Assembly: GCF_022662375.1 (NCBI RefSeq)
Contig: NZ_JAKNQL010000001.1
Coordinates: 310,001-374,000 of the forward strand
Length of the DNA stretch: 64,000 bases
DNA from: Pseudomonas sp. CROZ-RG-20F-R04-15
Lineage (GTDB): Bacteria > Pseudomonadota > Gammaproteobacteria > Pseudomonadales > Pseudomonadaceae
Direction of reading: 5' to 3'
Part shown: piece by piece, positions 27,485 to 36,144 of the stretch
Numbering within the stretch: position 1 is the stretch's first letter
How the letters are laid out: every line of letters starts with the position of its first letter
The notes under the pieces: model-generated
What the model was told of the DNA's origin: nothing
The model's input: the letters and a program-made list of their open reading frames with translations, nothing else
The model's database searches: none
Program-made: the position numbers and the translations under genes

Positions 27485-28801
27485 TTACCAGCAGATACCC
27501 TCGGTGCGCGTACCAGCGTCGGTGGCTTTGGCCATGAAACCGACCAGATCGATGACCTGTTTGCCGTGCGGCGCTTGCTGGGCCAGCGCGCGGAACTTCT
27601 CGTCGCGATTGCCGAGGATGATCACGTCGGAGTTGTCGATCACCGAATCGAAGTCCGCGTTGAGCAGGGACGATACGTGCGGGATTTTCGACTCGATGTA
27701 GTCCTTGTTCGCGCCGTGAACACGGGCGTACTCGACGTTGCTGTCGTAGATGCTCAGGTCGTAACCCTTGCCGATCAGCATCTCGGCCAGCTCAACCAAT
27801 GGGCTTTCGCGCAGGTCGTCGGTGCCGGCCTTGAAGCTCAGACCGAGCAGGGCGACTTTGCGTTTGTCGTGGCTTTCAACGATGTCGAAGGCGTTCTGCA
27901 CTTGCGATTCGTTACTGCGCATCAGCGAGTTGAGCAGTGGTGCTTCGACGTCCAGGGAGCCGGCGCGGTAGGTCAGGGCGCGCACGTCTTTTGGCAGGCA
28001 CGAACCGCCGAAGGCGAAGCCCGGGCGCATGTAGTACTGGGACAGGTTGAGGGTCTTGTCCTGGCAGACCACTTCCATCACTTCACGGCCATCGACGCCG
28101 ACCGCTTTGGCGATGTTGCCGATCTCGTTGGCGAAGGTCACTTTGGTCGCGTGCCAGACGTTGCAGGTGTACTTGATCATCTCGGCAACCGCGATGTCCT
28201 TGCGGATGATCGGTGCGTCGAGTTCTTCGTACAGCGATTGCAGAACGTCGCCGGACGCCTTGTCGAACTCGCCGATGACGGTCATCGGTGGCAGGTCGTA
28301 GTCGGCGATCGCGGTGGATTCACGCAGGAATTCAGGGTTGACCGCAACGCCGAAATCGACACCGGCCTTCTTGCCCGAGCAGTCTTCGAGGATCGGGATC
28401 ACCACGTTGGCGACGGTGCCGGGCAACACGGTGCTGCGCACGACGATGGTGTGGCGGGTGGTTTTTTCACGCAGGACAAAACCGATCTCGCGGCACACTG
28501 CTTCGATGTAGTTCAGTTCGAGGTCGCCGTTCTTTTTGCTCGGCGTACCGACGCAGATCATCGACAGGTCAGTGTCACGAATCGCTTCGGCGAAGTTGGT
28601 CGTGCCACGCAGACGACCGGTCTGGATACCCTGTTGCAGAAGTTCGCCCAGGCCCGGTTCAACAATCGGCGACTTGCCGGCGTTGATCATGTCGATCTTG
28701 TCTTTGGCAACATCGACGCCAACCACGTCATGGCCCCGTGCAGACAGGCAACCGGCACATACTGCGCCAACGTAACCCAAACCAAATATGCTGATGCGCA
28801 T
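27485..28801 (-). CDS. algD: GDP-mannose 6-dehydrogenase AlgD
   Basis: A 438-residue cytosolic enzyme that oxidises GDP-mannose twice to GDP-mannuronate, the committed step of alginate synthesis. The NAD-binding motif FGLGYVGAVCAG is at 6-17; the catalytic Cys268 lies in FGGSCLPKD; central helices and a UDP/GDP-sugar domain follow. It is the first gene of the operon, preceded by a long untranslated leader and an AlgU-like promoter. Its length matches P. aeruginosa AlgD (436). Confidence 0.98.
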   Translation of the reverse strand: MRISIFGLGYVGAVCAGCLSARGHDVVGVDVAKDKIDMINAGKSPIVEPGLGELLQQGIQTGRLRGTTNFAEAIRDTDLSMICVGTPSKKNGDLELNYIEAVCREIGFVLREKTTRHTIVVRSTVLPGTVANVVIPILEDCSGKKAGVDFGVAVNPEFLRESTAIADYDLPPMTVIGEFDKASGDVLQSLYEELDAPIIRKDIAVAEMIKYTCNVWHATKVTFANEIGNIAKAVGVDGREVMEVVCQDKTLNLSQYYMRPGFAFGGSCLPKDVRALTYRAGSLDVEAPLLNSLMRSNESQVQNAFDIVESHDKRKVALLGLSFKAGTDDLRESPLVELAEMLIGKGYDLSIYDSNVEYARVHGANKDYIESKIPHVSSLLNADFDSVIDNSDVIILGNRDEKFRALAQQAPHGKQVIDLVGFMAKATDAGTRTEGICW

Positions 28802-29274
28802 CGCAATTACCTCTGTATATATCAGGCCTTAGAGGGCCGGAGTTAATGGTGTTCAGCGTTCATTAGTGCACTCGAAAGTGCGGCTTACAGGCGCCACAAT
28901 GCCGTGTGCAGGCATACTAAGTTTCGAGTGTCTAAATAAGTGCACTCAAGATGTGCGCAACCAGGCCTTGTTGTTATGACTTGCCCTGTTATGCAGCCGA
29001 TCTTCCTTGTGGAAGACTCTTGTGCAATCGTCTTGCGCGCTCGAAAGCAGGATAAAAGTCCTGTAAATCAAGCGGTTTGGTGCTCAGGCGAGCACGTTTA
29101 TAGGGGCGCGGCCATGGCCTTTGTAGGGGATATAAATGGTGCGTATCTCCTGTCCTTCGTTTCGTAATCAGACTAGTTAGTCATCTAGGCAAGTTGCTGT
29201 GACAACTTGGTTACATGGCCATCTGCTCTGCGTAAGTTATCTCGTACAAACTCGGCGAGAATCGTTACCGGTGG
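28802..29274 (-). promoter_or_regulatory. Long 5' untranslated leader of the alginate operon
   Basis: Almost 470 nt separate the predicted transcription start from algD, as in P. aeruginosa, where the leader is also several hundred bases. It contains hairpins: CAAGTTG with CAACTTG (29190-29209), and CACTCGAAA with TTTCGAGTG (near 28869-28930). No coding frame in it is convincing. It is more AT-rich than the operon to judge by eye. Confidence 0.6.
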
Positions 29275-29301
29275 TATGAGCTATGCATTCGGACGAAGTT
29301 C
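29275..29301 (-). promoter_or_regulatory. Predicted AlgU (sigma22)-dependent algD promoter
   Basis: On the minus strand GAACTT (29301-29296), 16 bp and TCATA (29279-29275) match the AlgU/RpoE class, whose -35 GAACTT is diagnostic. It lies about 475 bp before the algD ATG, near the distance known in P. aeruginosa. Confidence 0.65.
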
Positions 29302-29572
29302 CTGTCCGCTCATCGCGAAATCTGAAATTTCTTGAAATATTGTCGGAGATGGCACTAATCGCAATTTGATAGCACTTTCATTTTCGACCTTTATTAACAG
29401 GCGAATAATCACGTTAGATAGTTTTGTGCCACTACCGTGAAAAAATTTAGGTGCCACTACTGAAAAAAGTGATCAGTGTCGAGTGAAACAAATCTTAGAA
29501 AAGACAGGGATGTTTTTTTGGCGCCAGTAAAATGGCGAAATCAAGCGAGGGATTTTTGACAGCGTGCAGGCT
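29302..29572. promoter_or_regulatory. Upstream control region of algD
   Basis: No gene is evident. GTGCCACTAC occurs at 29426 and 29451, each followed by a TGAAAAAA run. GGCGCCAGTAAAATGGC at 29520-29536 read in reverse resembles the AmrZ site of algD and lies some 250 bp above the promoter, a fitting place; this match is by eye only. Confidence 0.35.
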
Positions 29573-29600
29573 GCACGACTCTTTATAGAAAGAGTCGTGC
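29573..29600. terminator. Perfect 12-bp hairpin after yaaA
   Basis: GCACGACTCTTT, four bases, AAAGAGTCGTGC. It is 12 bp downstream of the yaaA stop on the minus strand. No T run follows, so it may be a weak terminator or a processing hairpin. Confidence 0.4.
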
Positions 29601-29612
29601 AATAGGCATGCT

Positions 29613-30392
29613 TTATTCGGGGGCGTGGTCGCGCAGAAATACCAGATTGTCGGGTTTCGATTGCTCGGAGCTGTAGCGATAACCCTGTACATCGAATTGT
29701 TTGAGCAGGGCCGGATCGTTGATTTTTTCCTGGATCACGAAACGGCTCATCAAGCCACGGGCCTTTTTCGCGTAGAAGCTGATGATCTTGTACTGGCCGT
29801 TCTTCTGGTCCTTGAACTCGGTGTTGATGATCCGCGCGTTCAGAGCCGTGCGTTTGACCGCCGAGAAGTACTCGTTGGACGCCAGGTTAAGCAGCACGTC
29901 GTCGCCCTGATCGGCCAGCGCTTCGTTCAGCCATTCGCTGATGCGCGTGCCCCAGAAGGCGTACAAGTCCTTGCCACGGGCATTGGCCAGTTTTGTGCCC
30001 ATTTCCAGGCGATACGGTTGCATCAAGTCCAGCGGACGCAGCAGGCCGTAGAGGCCGGAAAGCATGCGCAGGTGTTTCTGCGCGTAATCGAAATTGGCTT
30101 CGCTGAAGGACTGGGCGTCGAGACCGGTATAAACGTCACCCTTGAACGCGAGCAGCGCCTGCTTGGCGTTTTCCGGGGTGAACGCGGGCGTCCAGCTGCC
30201 GAAGCGCGCGGCATTGAGCCCGCCGATCTTGTCCGACACGTGCATCAGTTCGCTGATCTGCGCAGGCGTCAGGTCGCGCAACTGCTGGATCAGTTCCTGG
30301 GAGTGGTCGAGGTATTGCGGCTGGGTGAAGCGCTGGGTCGCCGGCGGTGTTTCGTAATCGAGGGTCTTGGCGGGGGAAATCACCATCAGCAT
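29613..30392 (-). CDS. yaaA: Peroxide stress protein YaaA
   Basis: A 259-residue DUF328/UPF0246 protein. In E. coli YaaA limits free iron during hydrogen peroxide stress and binds DNA. Conserved blocks are [17 protein letters not shown] at the start, [29 protein letters not shown] [14 protein letters not shown] and [13 protein letters not shown]. The frame extends to 30677 through a repeat, but AAGGAG stands 8 bases before the ATG at 30392, which gives the standard N terminus. It is transcribed in the same direction as the alginate operon. Confidence 0.96.
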   Translation of the reverse strand: MLMVISPAKTLDYETPPATQRFTQPQYLDHSQELIQQLRDLTPAQISELMHVSDKIGGLNAARFGSWTPAFTPENAKQALLAFKGDVYTGLDAQSFSEANFDYAQKHLRMLSGLYGLLRPLDLMQPYRLEMGTKLANARGKDLYAFWGTRISEWLNEALADQGDDVLLNLASNEYFSAVKRTALNARIINTEFKDQKNGQYKIISFYAKKARGLMSRFVIQEKINDPALLKQFDVQGYRYSSEQSKPDNLVFLRDHAPE

Positions 30393-30508
30393 GAAGTCGT
30401 CTCCTTTAATCGTGGGGGCGATTCTAGGGGGTTGTCGGTGTTGACTCCAGCTATGGGGGTAATAGGTGTGAGGAAGCTCGGGCATTTGCGACGGTTGGTG
30501 GATTTTTT

Positions 30509-30654
30509 CCCTCACCCTAACCCTCTCCCAGAGGGAGAGGGGACCGACCGTGTTGTTCTCGAGCAATACATCGACCTGAGATATCCAGTCGAACTCAGGT
30601 TTGAAAACATGAAGATCGGCTCCCTCTCCCCCCGGGAGAGGGCTGGGGTGAGGG
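30509..30654. repeat. Intergenic repeat bounded by CCCTCACCC / GGTGAGGG
   Basis: It begins CCCTCACCCTAACCCTCTCC and ends GAGAGGGCTGGGGTGAGGG, the same family as 249-397 and 17132-17492, with a different interior. It lies in the 312-bp gap between the divergent yaaA and deacetylase-like genes, leaving about 50 bp for the latter promoter. Confidence 0.8.
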
Positions 30655-30704
30655 CAGCGTCCCTGAATCTTGCACATCAGCTATAGTGCCGCGCGGGTTT
30701 TGTT

Positions 30705-31844
30705 ATGGAGACATCCCTTTTGCGCATTGTTCTTTTATTCACCGTCTGGCTGTTGAGCGTCGGTGCCGTTGCGGCGCCGGGCGATGTGGCGACACTGGAT
30801 CGCAGCACCTGGCCGGAGCAGCTTAGCAATCCGACCCTGTTTGACGTGGCGTCACGGGCGGAAATCCTGATGTTCGCCCGTGTCCTGCTCGGCACCGAAT
30901 CGATGGACGAAGCCGCTCTGGCTCAGCGTCTGGGCTTGCGCACGGTCAATATCGACGCGGTCAACGGTCTGCGCCAACGCCTCTGGCAGCGCCTGTTGGC
31001 CAACTACAACTACGCCCAGCAAAGCTGCGATCAGGATGCGTCGTTCTGCTTCCTCGTCGAAGACCTGCCGACTCTGCGCGAGCAGGCCGCCAAGTTCGTG
31101 GTCAGTGACGACAGCTATTACACCAAGTGGGCCGAGCCGAGCCGGATCTTCCATTTGCAGTATCTCGACGAGCTGATGCGCAAGGCTGCGTTATCGCCGC
31201 AGACCAGCAACGAATTCGATCGTTTCGGCGACTACGAGCGCAACGGTGACGAGATGCACGACCGGCTGTTTCTGCTGACCTTCGACAGCGCCGCCAATGC
31301 GCAACCGGACAATACCGGCTGGCTGGCCGAGTACCTGCGCAAGTCGAACCTGAGCGCTACGTTTTTCGTCTTGGGTAAGGATATTCAGGCGCGGCTGGCC
31401 GAGCGTTCGGTGAGCAGCCTGCAAGCAGCGTTCTCGCAAATGTGCGTGGGCGTGCAGGGTTGGGAGTTCCGTTCCCACAGCCACTGGCAGGACTGGCAGG
31501 ATTCGGTGCGGCGCAGTGCCGATCTGGTCAGGAACAAATTGCCGGAAAACTACGTGCCGCTGTTCCGTCCGCCGGATGGCCAGCGCCGCAATGACGCGCA
31601 AGACTTCTTCAACAGCCAGGGCCTGCAAGTGGCGCTGTGGGACATCGATGCCCAGGACGGTGCCGGCAAGCTTAAGGGTGCAGCGAGCGCGCAACGGGTG
31701 CTGACCTTGATGTTGTTGTGGCGCCACGGGGTGATCAATTTCAACGTCAAGCAGGACGCGGTTAAGACCTCGATGCCGTGGCTGCTCACGCAAACGGCGC
31801 AAAGCGGTATCGGTTGGGAGGACTGTCAGGACGCGTTTCGCTGA
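30705..31844 (+). CDS. Polysaccharide deacetylase family protein (NodB-like), exported
   Basis: A 379-residue protein with a signal peptide (about 1-23, ending AVAA). The second half resembles a NodB homology domain: LLTFDSAANAQPDNTGWLAE, LSATFFVLGKD, SHSHWQDW and FRPPDGQRR, then LWDIDAQD. The usual metal-binding TFDDG is altered to TFDSA, so the first Asp pair is incomplete, while SHSHW keeps a His pair. The N-terminal 180 residues are not a domain I know. The place beside the alginate cluster recurs in other Pseudomonas as I recall, but a role in exopolysaccharide is inference. Catalytic activity is uncertain. Confidence 0.82.
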   Translation: METSLLRIVLLFTVWLLSVGAVAAPGDVATLDRSTWPEQLSNPTLFDVASRAEILMFARVLLGTESMDEAALAQRLGLRTVNIDAVNGLRQRLWQRLLANYNYAQQSCDQDASFCFLVEDLPTLREQAAKFVVSDDSYYTKWAEPSRIFHLQYLDELMRKAALSPQTSNEFDRFGDYERNGDEMHDRLFLLTFDSAANAQPDNTGWLAEYLRKSNLSATFFVLGKDIQARLAERSVSSLQAAFSQMCVGVQGWEFRSHSHWQDWQDSVRRSADLVRNKLPENYVPLFRPPDGQRRNDAQDFFNSQGLQVALWDIDAQDGAGKLKGAASAQRVLTLMLLWRHGVINFNVKQDAVKTSMPWLLTQTAQSGIGWEDCQDAFR

Positions 31845-31854
31845 GAAACGGCAG

Positions 31855-31887
31855 AAGCCCGGAAACATTGGGCTTGGGGCGATTTTT
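31855..31887 (+). terminator. Probable terminator of the deacetylase-like gene
   Basis: AAGCCC (31855-31860) pairs with GGGCTT (31870-31875), followed by GGGGCGATTTTTT. The stem is short and the T run is offset, so it is a weak candidate. Confidence 0.45.
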
Positions 31888-32181
31888 TCAGAGGATTTAA
31901 TGCAGGTGGACTTCCGACTCTAACGGTGTCCGGGAAGTCCGCCAAGGGCTTTTCGTCACTTTGCAAAATAAACTTAAAAAAACCGTCAAAGTACTTTTTT
32001 ATGTCATCGGTTTTGGAGTATTACGAAGACAGACCGCCGAAACCTGCAACACAGGTGGCGTCTTCCAAGACCCGTTTGTTTGCAGTCACTTGAATCTCCG
32101 CAGGTGAGATTTCGGCAGTCACTTCGAGGCGCAGCACCGTCCAGGTATTGCGTCTACTGGCTCTGACAAAGGTGACCGAGT
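31888..32181. other. Intergenic region before phoH
   Basis: About 290 bp without a supported gene. A minus-strand frame (32021-32263) overlaps the PhoH start and has no recognisable product. TTTATGTCATCGGTTTTGGAG lies upstream but I cannot define a promoter. Confidence 0.4.
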
Positions 32182-33576
32182 ATGGATGATCACGGACGTA
32201 GCCCTTCCTCCAACCAGCCAATCCTTTATGTACTCGATACCAACGTATTGATTCACGATCCAAACGCCCTGCTGAATTTCGAAGAACACCACGTCGCGAT
32301 CCCGATGACCGTGCTTGAAGAGCTGGACAAGCTCAAGAGCGGGCATCACAGCGTGGCCGCCGAATGCCGTCAGGCCATCCGGCTGATCGACAAGACCCTG
32401 GGCGATGCTTCCCCCGAAGACGTCGAACTGGGTGTGCCGATCCAGCGCGGCAAGGGCGGGCCGAAGGGCTTGCTGTCAATTCTGATGAGCAAGCAGGCTG
32501 AATCGAACCTGATTCTGCCCGAGCATCTGAACGACAACAAAATCATCAACCAGTTGATCGACCTGCACACCCGCGACCCGAAAAAACCGGTGGTGCTGGT
32601 CACCAAAGACATCAATATGCGCCTCAAGGCGCGCGCCTGCGGCATTGATGCCGAGGATTACAGCACCGACCAACTGGTCGATGACGTGTCCCTGCTGCCC
32701 AACGGCTACCACAACATGACCGGCTCTTTCTGGGACCGCGTGAGCAAGGTCGATACCCGTCAGGATCACGGCCGCACCTGGCATCAAGTGCAACTGATCG
32801 ACAACCTGCCGGCGGTACACATCAACGAGTTCATCATTGATGAACAGGGCTTTGTCGGCTGGATCAAGGAGATTGATGAAGCCAAACTGCTGATCCTCGA
32901 CTTGCACCAGGAGCCGCTGCTGCATCAAGAAGCCTGGGGTCTCAAGCCTCGCGACATTTATCAGAGTCTGGCGCTGTACGCGCTGCTGGATCCGGACATT
33001 CACCTAGTCAACCTGTCGGGTGCCGCCGGTTCCGGTAAAACCATTCTGGCGCTGGCCGCTGCGATCGAGCAGACCATGGTCAGCAAACGTTATCGCCGTA
33101 TCATCGCCACTCGCAGCGTGCAGGGCCTGGACCAGGAAATCGGCTTCCTGCCCGGCACCGAAGCGGAAAAAATGGAGCCTTGGCTGGGCGCCATCACCGA
33201 CAACCTCGAAGCCTTGCACATGGATGACGAAAACACCCATGGCAGCGTCGACTACATCCTTAGCAAAGTGCCGTTGCAGTTCAAATCGCTCAACTACATT
33301 CGCGGTCGCAGCTTCCAGCAGAGCCTGATCCTGATCGACGAATGCCAGAACCTCACGCCGCACCAGATGAAAACCATCATCACCCGTGCCGGCGCCGGTT
33401 CGAAAGTGGTGTGCCTGGGCAACCTGGCACAGATCGACACCCCTTACCTGTCCGCGACCAGCTCCGGGCTGACGTACCTGACCGAACGCTTCAAGGACTT
33501 CCCCAACGGTGTGCACATCACCCTGCAAGGGGTGCCTCGCTCGATTCTGGCCGAATACGCTGAAACCCATTTGTAA
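32182..33576 (+). CDS. PIN-PhoH family ATPase/ribonuclease (PhoH2-like)
   Basis: A 464-residue two-domain protein: an N-terminal PIN ribonuclease domain (about 14-150; acidic residues in YVLDTNVLIHDP and VLEELDKLK) fused to a C-terminal PhoH ATPase. Walker A GAAGSGKT is at 280-287 and the Walker B stretch LILIDECQN near 385. This architecture in other bacteria is an RNA helicase and sequence-specific RNase. It stands alone, with its own terminator, before moaC. The start has no strong ribosome binding site, but MDDHGRSPSSNQPILYVLD fits homologues. Confidence 0.93.
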   Translation: MDDHGRSPSSNQPILYVLDTNVLIHDPNALLNFEEHHVAIPMTVLEELDKLKSGHHSVAAECRQAIRLIDKTLGDASPEDVELGVPIQRGKGGPKGLLSILMSKQAESNLILPEHLNDNKIINQLIDLHTRDPKKPVVLVTKDINMRLKARACGIDAEDYSTDQLVDDVSLLPNGYHNMTGSFWDRVSKVDTRQDHGRTWHQVQLIDNLPAVHINEFIIDEQGFVGWIKEIDEAKLLILDLHQEPLLHQEAWGLKPRDIYQSLALYALLDPDIHLVNLSGAAGSGKTILALAAAIEQTMVSKRYRRIIATRSVQGLDQEIGFLPGTEAEKMEPWLGAITDNLEALHMDDENTHGSVDYILSKVPLQFKSLNYIRGRSFQQSLILIDECQNLTPHQMKTIITRAGAGSKVVCLGNLAQIDTPYLSATSSGLTYLTERFKDFPNGVHITLQGVPRSILAEYAETHL

Positions 33577-33588
33577 CCTTTCACCCAA

Positions 33589-33620
33589 AACCGGGCGGCC
33601 CAACAGCCGCCCGGTTTTTT
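33589..33620 (+). terminator. Rho-independent terminator of the PhoH-like gene
   Basis: AAACCGGGCGGC with GCCGCCCGGTTTTTT, a GC-rich 10-bp stem and T run 13 bp after the stop. Confidence 0.92.
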
Positions 33621-33640
33621 ATGGATAAATGCATATCCCC

Positions 33641-33730
33641 TGTGGGAGCGAGCCTGCTCGCGAATACGGTGTATCAGTCGACATTTATAGTGGATCTGAA
33701 TCCGTTTTCGCGAGCAGGCTCGCTCCCACA
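33641..33730. repeat. REP doublet
   Basis: TGTGGGAGCGAGCCTGCTCG and its inverse, directly after the phoH terminator and before moaC. Confidence 0.9.
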
Positions 33731-33814
33731 GGGGGCAACGGTGAATTCATAATCAGTGATGCGGAAATTTGACCCGCAGGTTTACAATCCACGCTCCTGA
33801 TCAGGAGTAATCCC

Positions 33815-34288
33815 GTGCTGACTCATCTCGATTCCCAAGGTCGCGCCAACATGGTCGACGTCACCGAAAAAGCCGTGACGTTCCGTGAAGCGACGGCCCA
33901 AGCGCTGGTGCGCATGCTCCCCGAAACGCTGCAGATGATCGTCAGCGGCGGCCATCCCAAGGGTGACGTGTTCGCTGTGGCGCGCATTGCCGGCATTCAA
34001 GCGGCGAAGAAAACCAGTGATCTGATACCCCTGTGCCACCCGCTGATGCTCACCGGCGTCAAAGTCGAACTCAGTGCTGATGGCGAAGACACCGTGCGCA
34101 TCGTCGCCCGCTGCAAGTTGTCCGGGCAGACCGGGGTCGAGATGGAAGCGCTGACTGCCGCCAGCGTTGCCGCGCTGACCATCTACGACATGTGCAAAGC
34201 CGTTGATCGCGGCATGACTATCGAAAGCGTACGCCTGCTGGAGAAGGTCGGCGGCAAGAGCGGGCACTTTCAAGCGGGGCAGCCATGA
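33815..34288 (+). CDS. moaC: Cyclic pyranopterin monophosphate synthase MoaC
   Basis: A 157-residue cytosolic enzyme of molybdenum cofactor synthesis, converting the cyclic GTP intermediate made by MoaA to cyclic pyranopterin monophosphate. Family motifs are [13 protein letters not shown] and [14 protein letters not shown], then MCKAVDRGM. It starts with GTG at 33815, 7 bases after CAGGAG. Its stop overlaps the moaD start (ATGA). No moaA is present in the window. No molybdenum cofactor riboswitch could be seen in the short upstream region. Confidence 0.96.
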   Translation: MLTHLDSQGRANMVDVTEKAVTFREATAQALVRMLPETLQMIVSGGHPKGDVFAVARIAGIQAAKKTSDLIPLCHPLMLTGVKVELSADGEDTVRIVARCKLSGQTGVEMEALTAASVAALTIYDMCKAVDRGMTIESVRLLEKVGGKSGHFQAGQP

Positions 34289-34527
34289 ACCTGACCGTGA
34301 AGTTTTTTGCCCGGTACCGCGAAGCCCTGGGCGTGGATTCGGTAAAGGTTGAGGGCGATTTCGCCACCGTCGATGACGTGCGGGCATTGTTGGCACAGCG
34401 CGATGGTGCCGAAGTGCTGAGCGAGCAGAACCTGATGTGTGCGCGCAACGAAGACCTCTGCCAGCTCGAGGAGCCAGTGGTCGATGGCGACGAAGTGGCG
34501 TTTTTCCCCACCGTGACCGGGGGCTGA
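34285..34527 (+). CDS. moaD: Molybdopterin synthase sulfur carrier subunit MoaD
   Basis: An 80-residue ubiquitin-like sulfur carrier. It ends in the required Gly-Gly (PTVTGG), which is thiocarboxylated and donates sulfur to the MoaE active site. Its ATG overlaps the moaC stop by 4 bp, and moaE starts 3 bp after its stop, so the three are translated as a unit. Confidence 0.96.
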   Translation: MNLTVKFFARYREALGVDSVKVEGDFATVDDVRALLAQRDGAEVLSEQNLMCARNEDLCQLEEPVVDGDEVAFFPTVTGG

Positions 34528-34530
34528 GCC

Positions 34531-34983
34531 ATGGCGATTCGCGTGCAGGCCACGCCGTTCGACCCTGGCGCTGAAGTCAACGCGATGCACGCGGCTAATG
34601 TCGGCGTCGGCGCAGTGGTGAGTTTTGTCGGCTACGTGCGCGACTTCAACGATGGGCTGGATGTGGCCGGGATGTTTCTTGAACACTACCCAGGCATGAC
34701 CGAAAAAGCCCTCGGCAAAATCGCCGTTGAAGCCGAACAGCGCTGGCCGCTGTTGAAGCTGGAAGTGTTGCACCGCATCGGCGCGCTGGAACCGGGCGAG
34801 CCGATCGTCTTCGTCGGCGCCGCCAGTGCCCATCGCCAGGCCGCATTCGATGCCTGCGCGTTCGTCATGGACTATCTGAAAACCCGTGCGCCGTTCTGGA
34901 AGAAGGAAAACACCAGTGACGGGCCGCGTTGGGTTGAAGGGCGGGACAGTGATCATGCCGCTGCGGATCGCTGGAAGAAGTAA
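34531..34983 (+). CDS. moaE: Molybdopterin synthase catalytic subunit MoaE
   Basis: A 150-residue catalytic subunit that, with MoaD, inserts the dithiolene sulfurs into molybdopterin. Conserved blocks are VGAVVSFVGYVRD, LEHYPGMTEKAL, RIGALEPGEPIVFVGAASAHR and KTRAPFWKKE, with the active-site lysines in the last. Length is the family norm. It ends the moaCDE unit; a REP doublet follows. Confidence 0.96.
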   Translation: MAIRVQATPFDPGAEVNAMHAANVGVGAVVSFVGYVRDFNDGLDVAGMFLEHYPGMTEKALGKIAVEAEQRWPLLKLEVLHRIGALEPGEPIVFVGAASAHRQAAFDACAFVMDYLKTRAPFWKKENTSDGPRWVEGRDSDHAAADRWKK

Positions 34984-35008
34984 TTCCTGTAGCATCCTTC
35001 AGTAAGCC

Positions 35009-35100
35009 TTCGCGAGCAGGCTCGCTCCCACATTGGATCTCCATGAACGCAGATACTGTGTTCGCTGCAGATCCCCTGTGGGAGCGAGCCTGCTCGCGAA
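35009..35100. repeat. REP doublet
   Basis: TTCGCGAGCAGGCTCGCTCC and the inverse unit, between moaE and the amino-acid binding protein gene. Confidence 0.9.
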
Positions 35101-35150
35101 AGCGTCATCTGAATCACCACAATCTTGCCTCTCTGCCCGATTGACGGTTT

Positions 35151-35183
35151 GTACGTATAAGTCCAATATGGATTTATAAGTAC
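35151..35183. promoter_or_regulatory. 33-bp palindromic operator before the arginine-type binding protein gene
   Basis: GTACGTATAAGTCC, AATAT, GGATTTATAAGTAC: the two 14-base arms match at 12 positions. A related core, GTCC ATTAT GGAC, lies before dauB at 39126. DauR of this locus is the likely binder, by analogy with P. aeruginosa where DauR controls dauBAR. Confidence 0.65.
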
Positions 35184-35250
35184 AAAAAAGAATCTCCCTC
35201 CGTTTCAGCTCTTTCCCGCCAAACCAACAACAACCCGCGAGAGAACGAAC

Positions 35251-36027
35251 ATGAAGAAACTCCCCCTCATCACCGGTCTGACCCTCAGCCTGTTGGCCTG
35301 CGCCAGCGCGTTCGCCGCCGAACAAACCCTGCGCATCGGCATTGAAGCCGCTTACCCACCATTCGCCTCGAAAACCGACAAGGGCGAAATCGTCGGTTTC
35401 GACTACGACATCGGCAACGCCCTGTGCGCGCAGATGAAGGTCAAGTGCGTGTGGGTCGAAGGTGAGTTCGATGGTCTGATCCCTTCGCTGAAGGTGAAGA
35501 AAATCGACATGGCGCTGTCATCGATGACCATCAACGAAGACCGCAAGAAGTCGGTGGATTTCACCCACAAGTACTACTTCACTTCGTCGCGACTGGTGAT
35601 GAAGGAAGGCGCCACGGTTGATGATCAGTACGCCAGCCTCAAGGGCAAGAACGTCGGCGTGCAGCGCGCAACGACCACTGATCGTTACGCCACCGAGGTG
35701 TTCGAGCCGAAGGGCATCAACGTCAAGCGCTATAGCAACAACGAAGAGATCTACATGGATCTGGCGGCGGGGCGTCTTGATGCGATTTTTGCCGACACCA
35801 TTCCGTTGAATGACTTTCTGTCGATGCCGCGTGGCAAGGGTTATGCGTTCGTCGGGCCTGAGTTGAAGGATCCGAAATACGTGGGCGAGGGTGCGGGGAT
35901 TGCGGTGCGCAAGGGTAATGCCGAGTTGGTCAGCCAGTTGAATGGCGCGATTGATGGCATTCGCGCGAATGGCGAATATCAGAAGATTTCCGAGAAGTAT
36001 TTCAAGTCCGACATTTACGGCGACTGA
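35251..36027 (+). CDS. Periplasmic basic amino-acid binding protein (ABC transporter)
   Basis: A 258-residue family 3 solute-binding protein. The signal peptide (1-22, ending AFA) is followed by [26 protein letters not shown] and [11 protein letters not shown], typical of the lysine/arginine/ornithine/histidine type. No permease or ATPase genes are next to it. It lies beside dauR, dauA and dauB, as its counterpart (PA3865, by recall) does in P. aeruginosa, which suggests delivery of D- or L-arginine. GAGAG precedes the ATG. A palindrome 67 bp upstream suggests DauR control. Confidence 0.9.
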   Translation: MKKLPLITGLTLSLLACASAFAAEQTLRIGIEAAYPPFASKTDKGEIVGFDYDIGNALCAQMKVKCVWVEGEFDGLIPSLKVKKIDMALSSMTINEDRKKSVDFTHKYYFTSSRLVMKEGATVDDQYASLKGKNVGVQRATTTDRYATEVFEPKGINVKRYSNNEEIYMDLAAGRLDAIFADTIPLNDFLSMPRGKGYAFVGPELKDPKYVGEGAGIAVRKGNAELVSQLNGAIDGIRANGEYQKISEKYFKSDIYGD

Positions 36028-36036
36028 TCTACCGCT

Positions 36037-36111
36037 TTCGCGAGCAGGCTCGCTCCCACAGGGGATTTGTGAACGCCACAGGTCCAATGTGGGAGCGAGC
36101 CTGCTCGCGAA
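36037..36111. repeat. REP doublet
   Basis: TTCGCGAGCAGGCTCGCTCC and its inverse between the convergent binding protein and dauR genes. Confidence 0.9.
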
Positions 36112-36144
36112 GAGGTCATTCCAGGCAATACAGCTCCTGGATCT

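Noticed and set aside
28940..29167. A 75-codon plus-strand frame in the algD leader region
   Set aside because: It lies antisense to the long leader, has no good start signal, and is not a recognisable protein.
32021..32263. An 80-codon minus-strand frame overlapping the PhoH start
   Set aside because: No ribosome binding site or family similarity that I can name, and it overlaps a confident gene on the other strand.
33731..33814. A molybdenum-cofactor riboswitch before moaC
   Set aside because: The upstream region after the REP doublet is only about 85 bp and shows no extended stem structure of that class.
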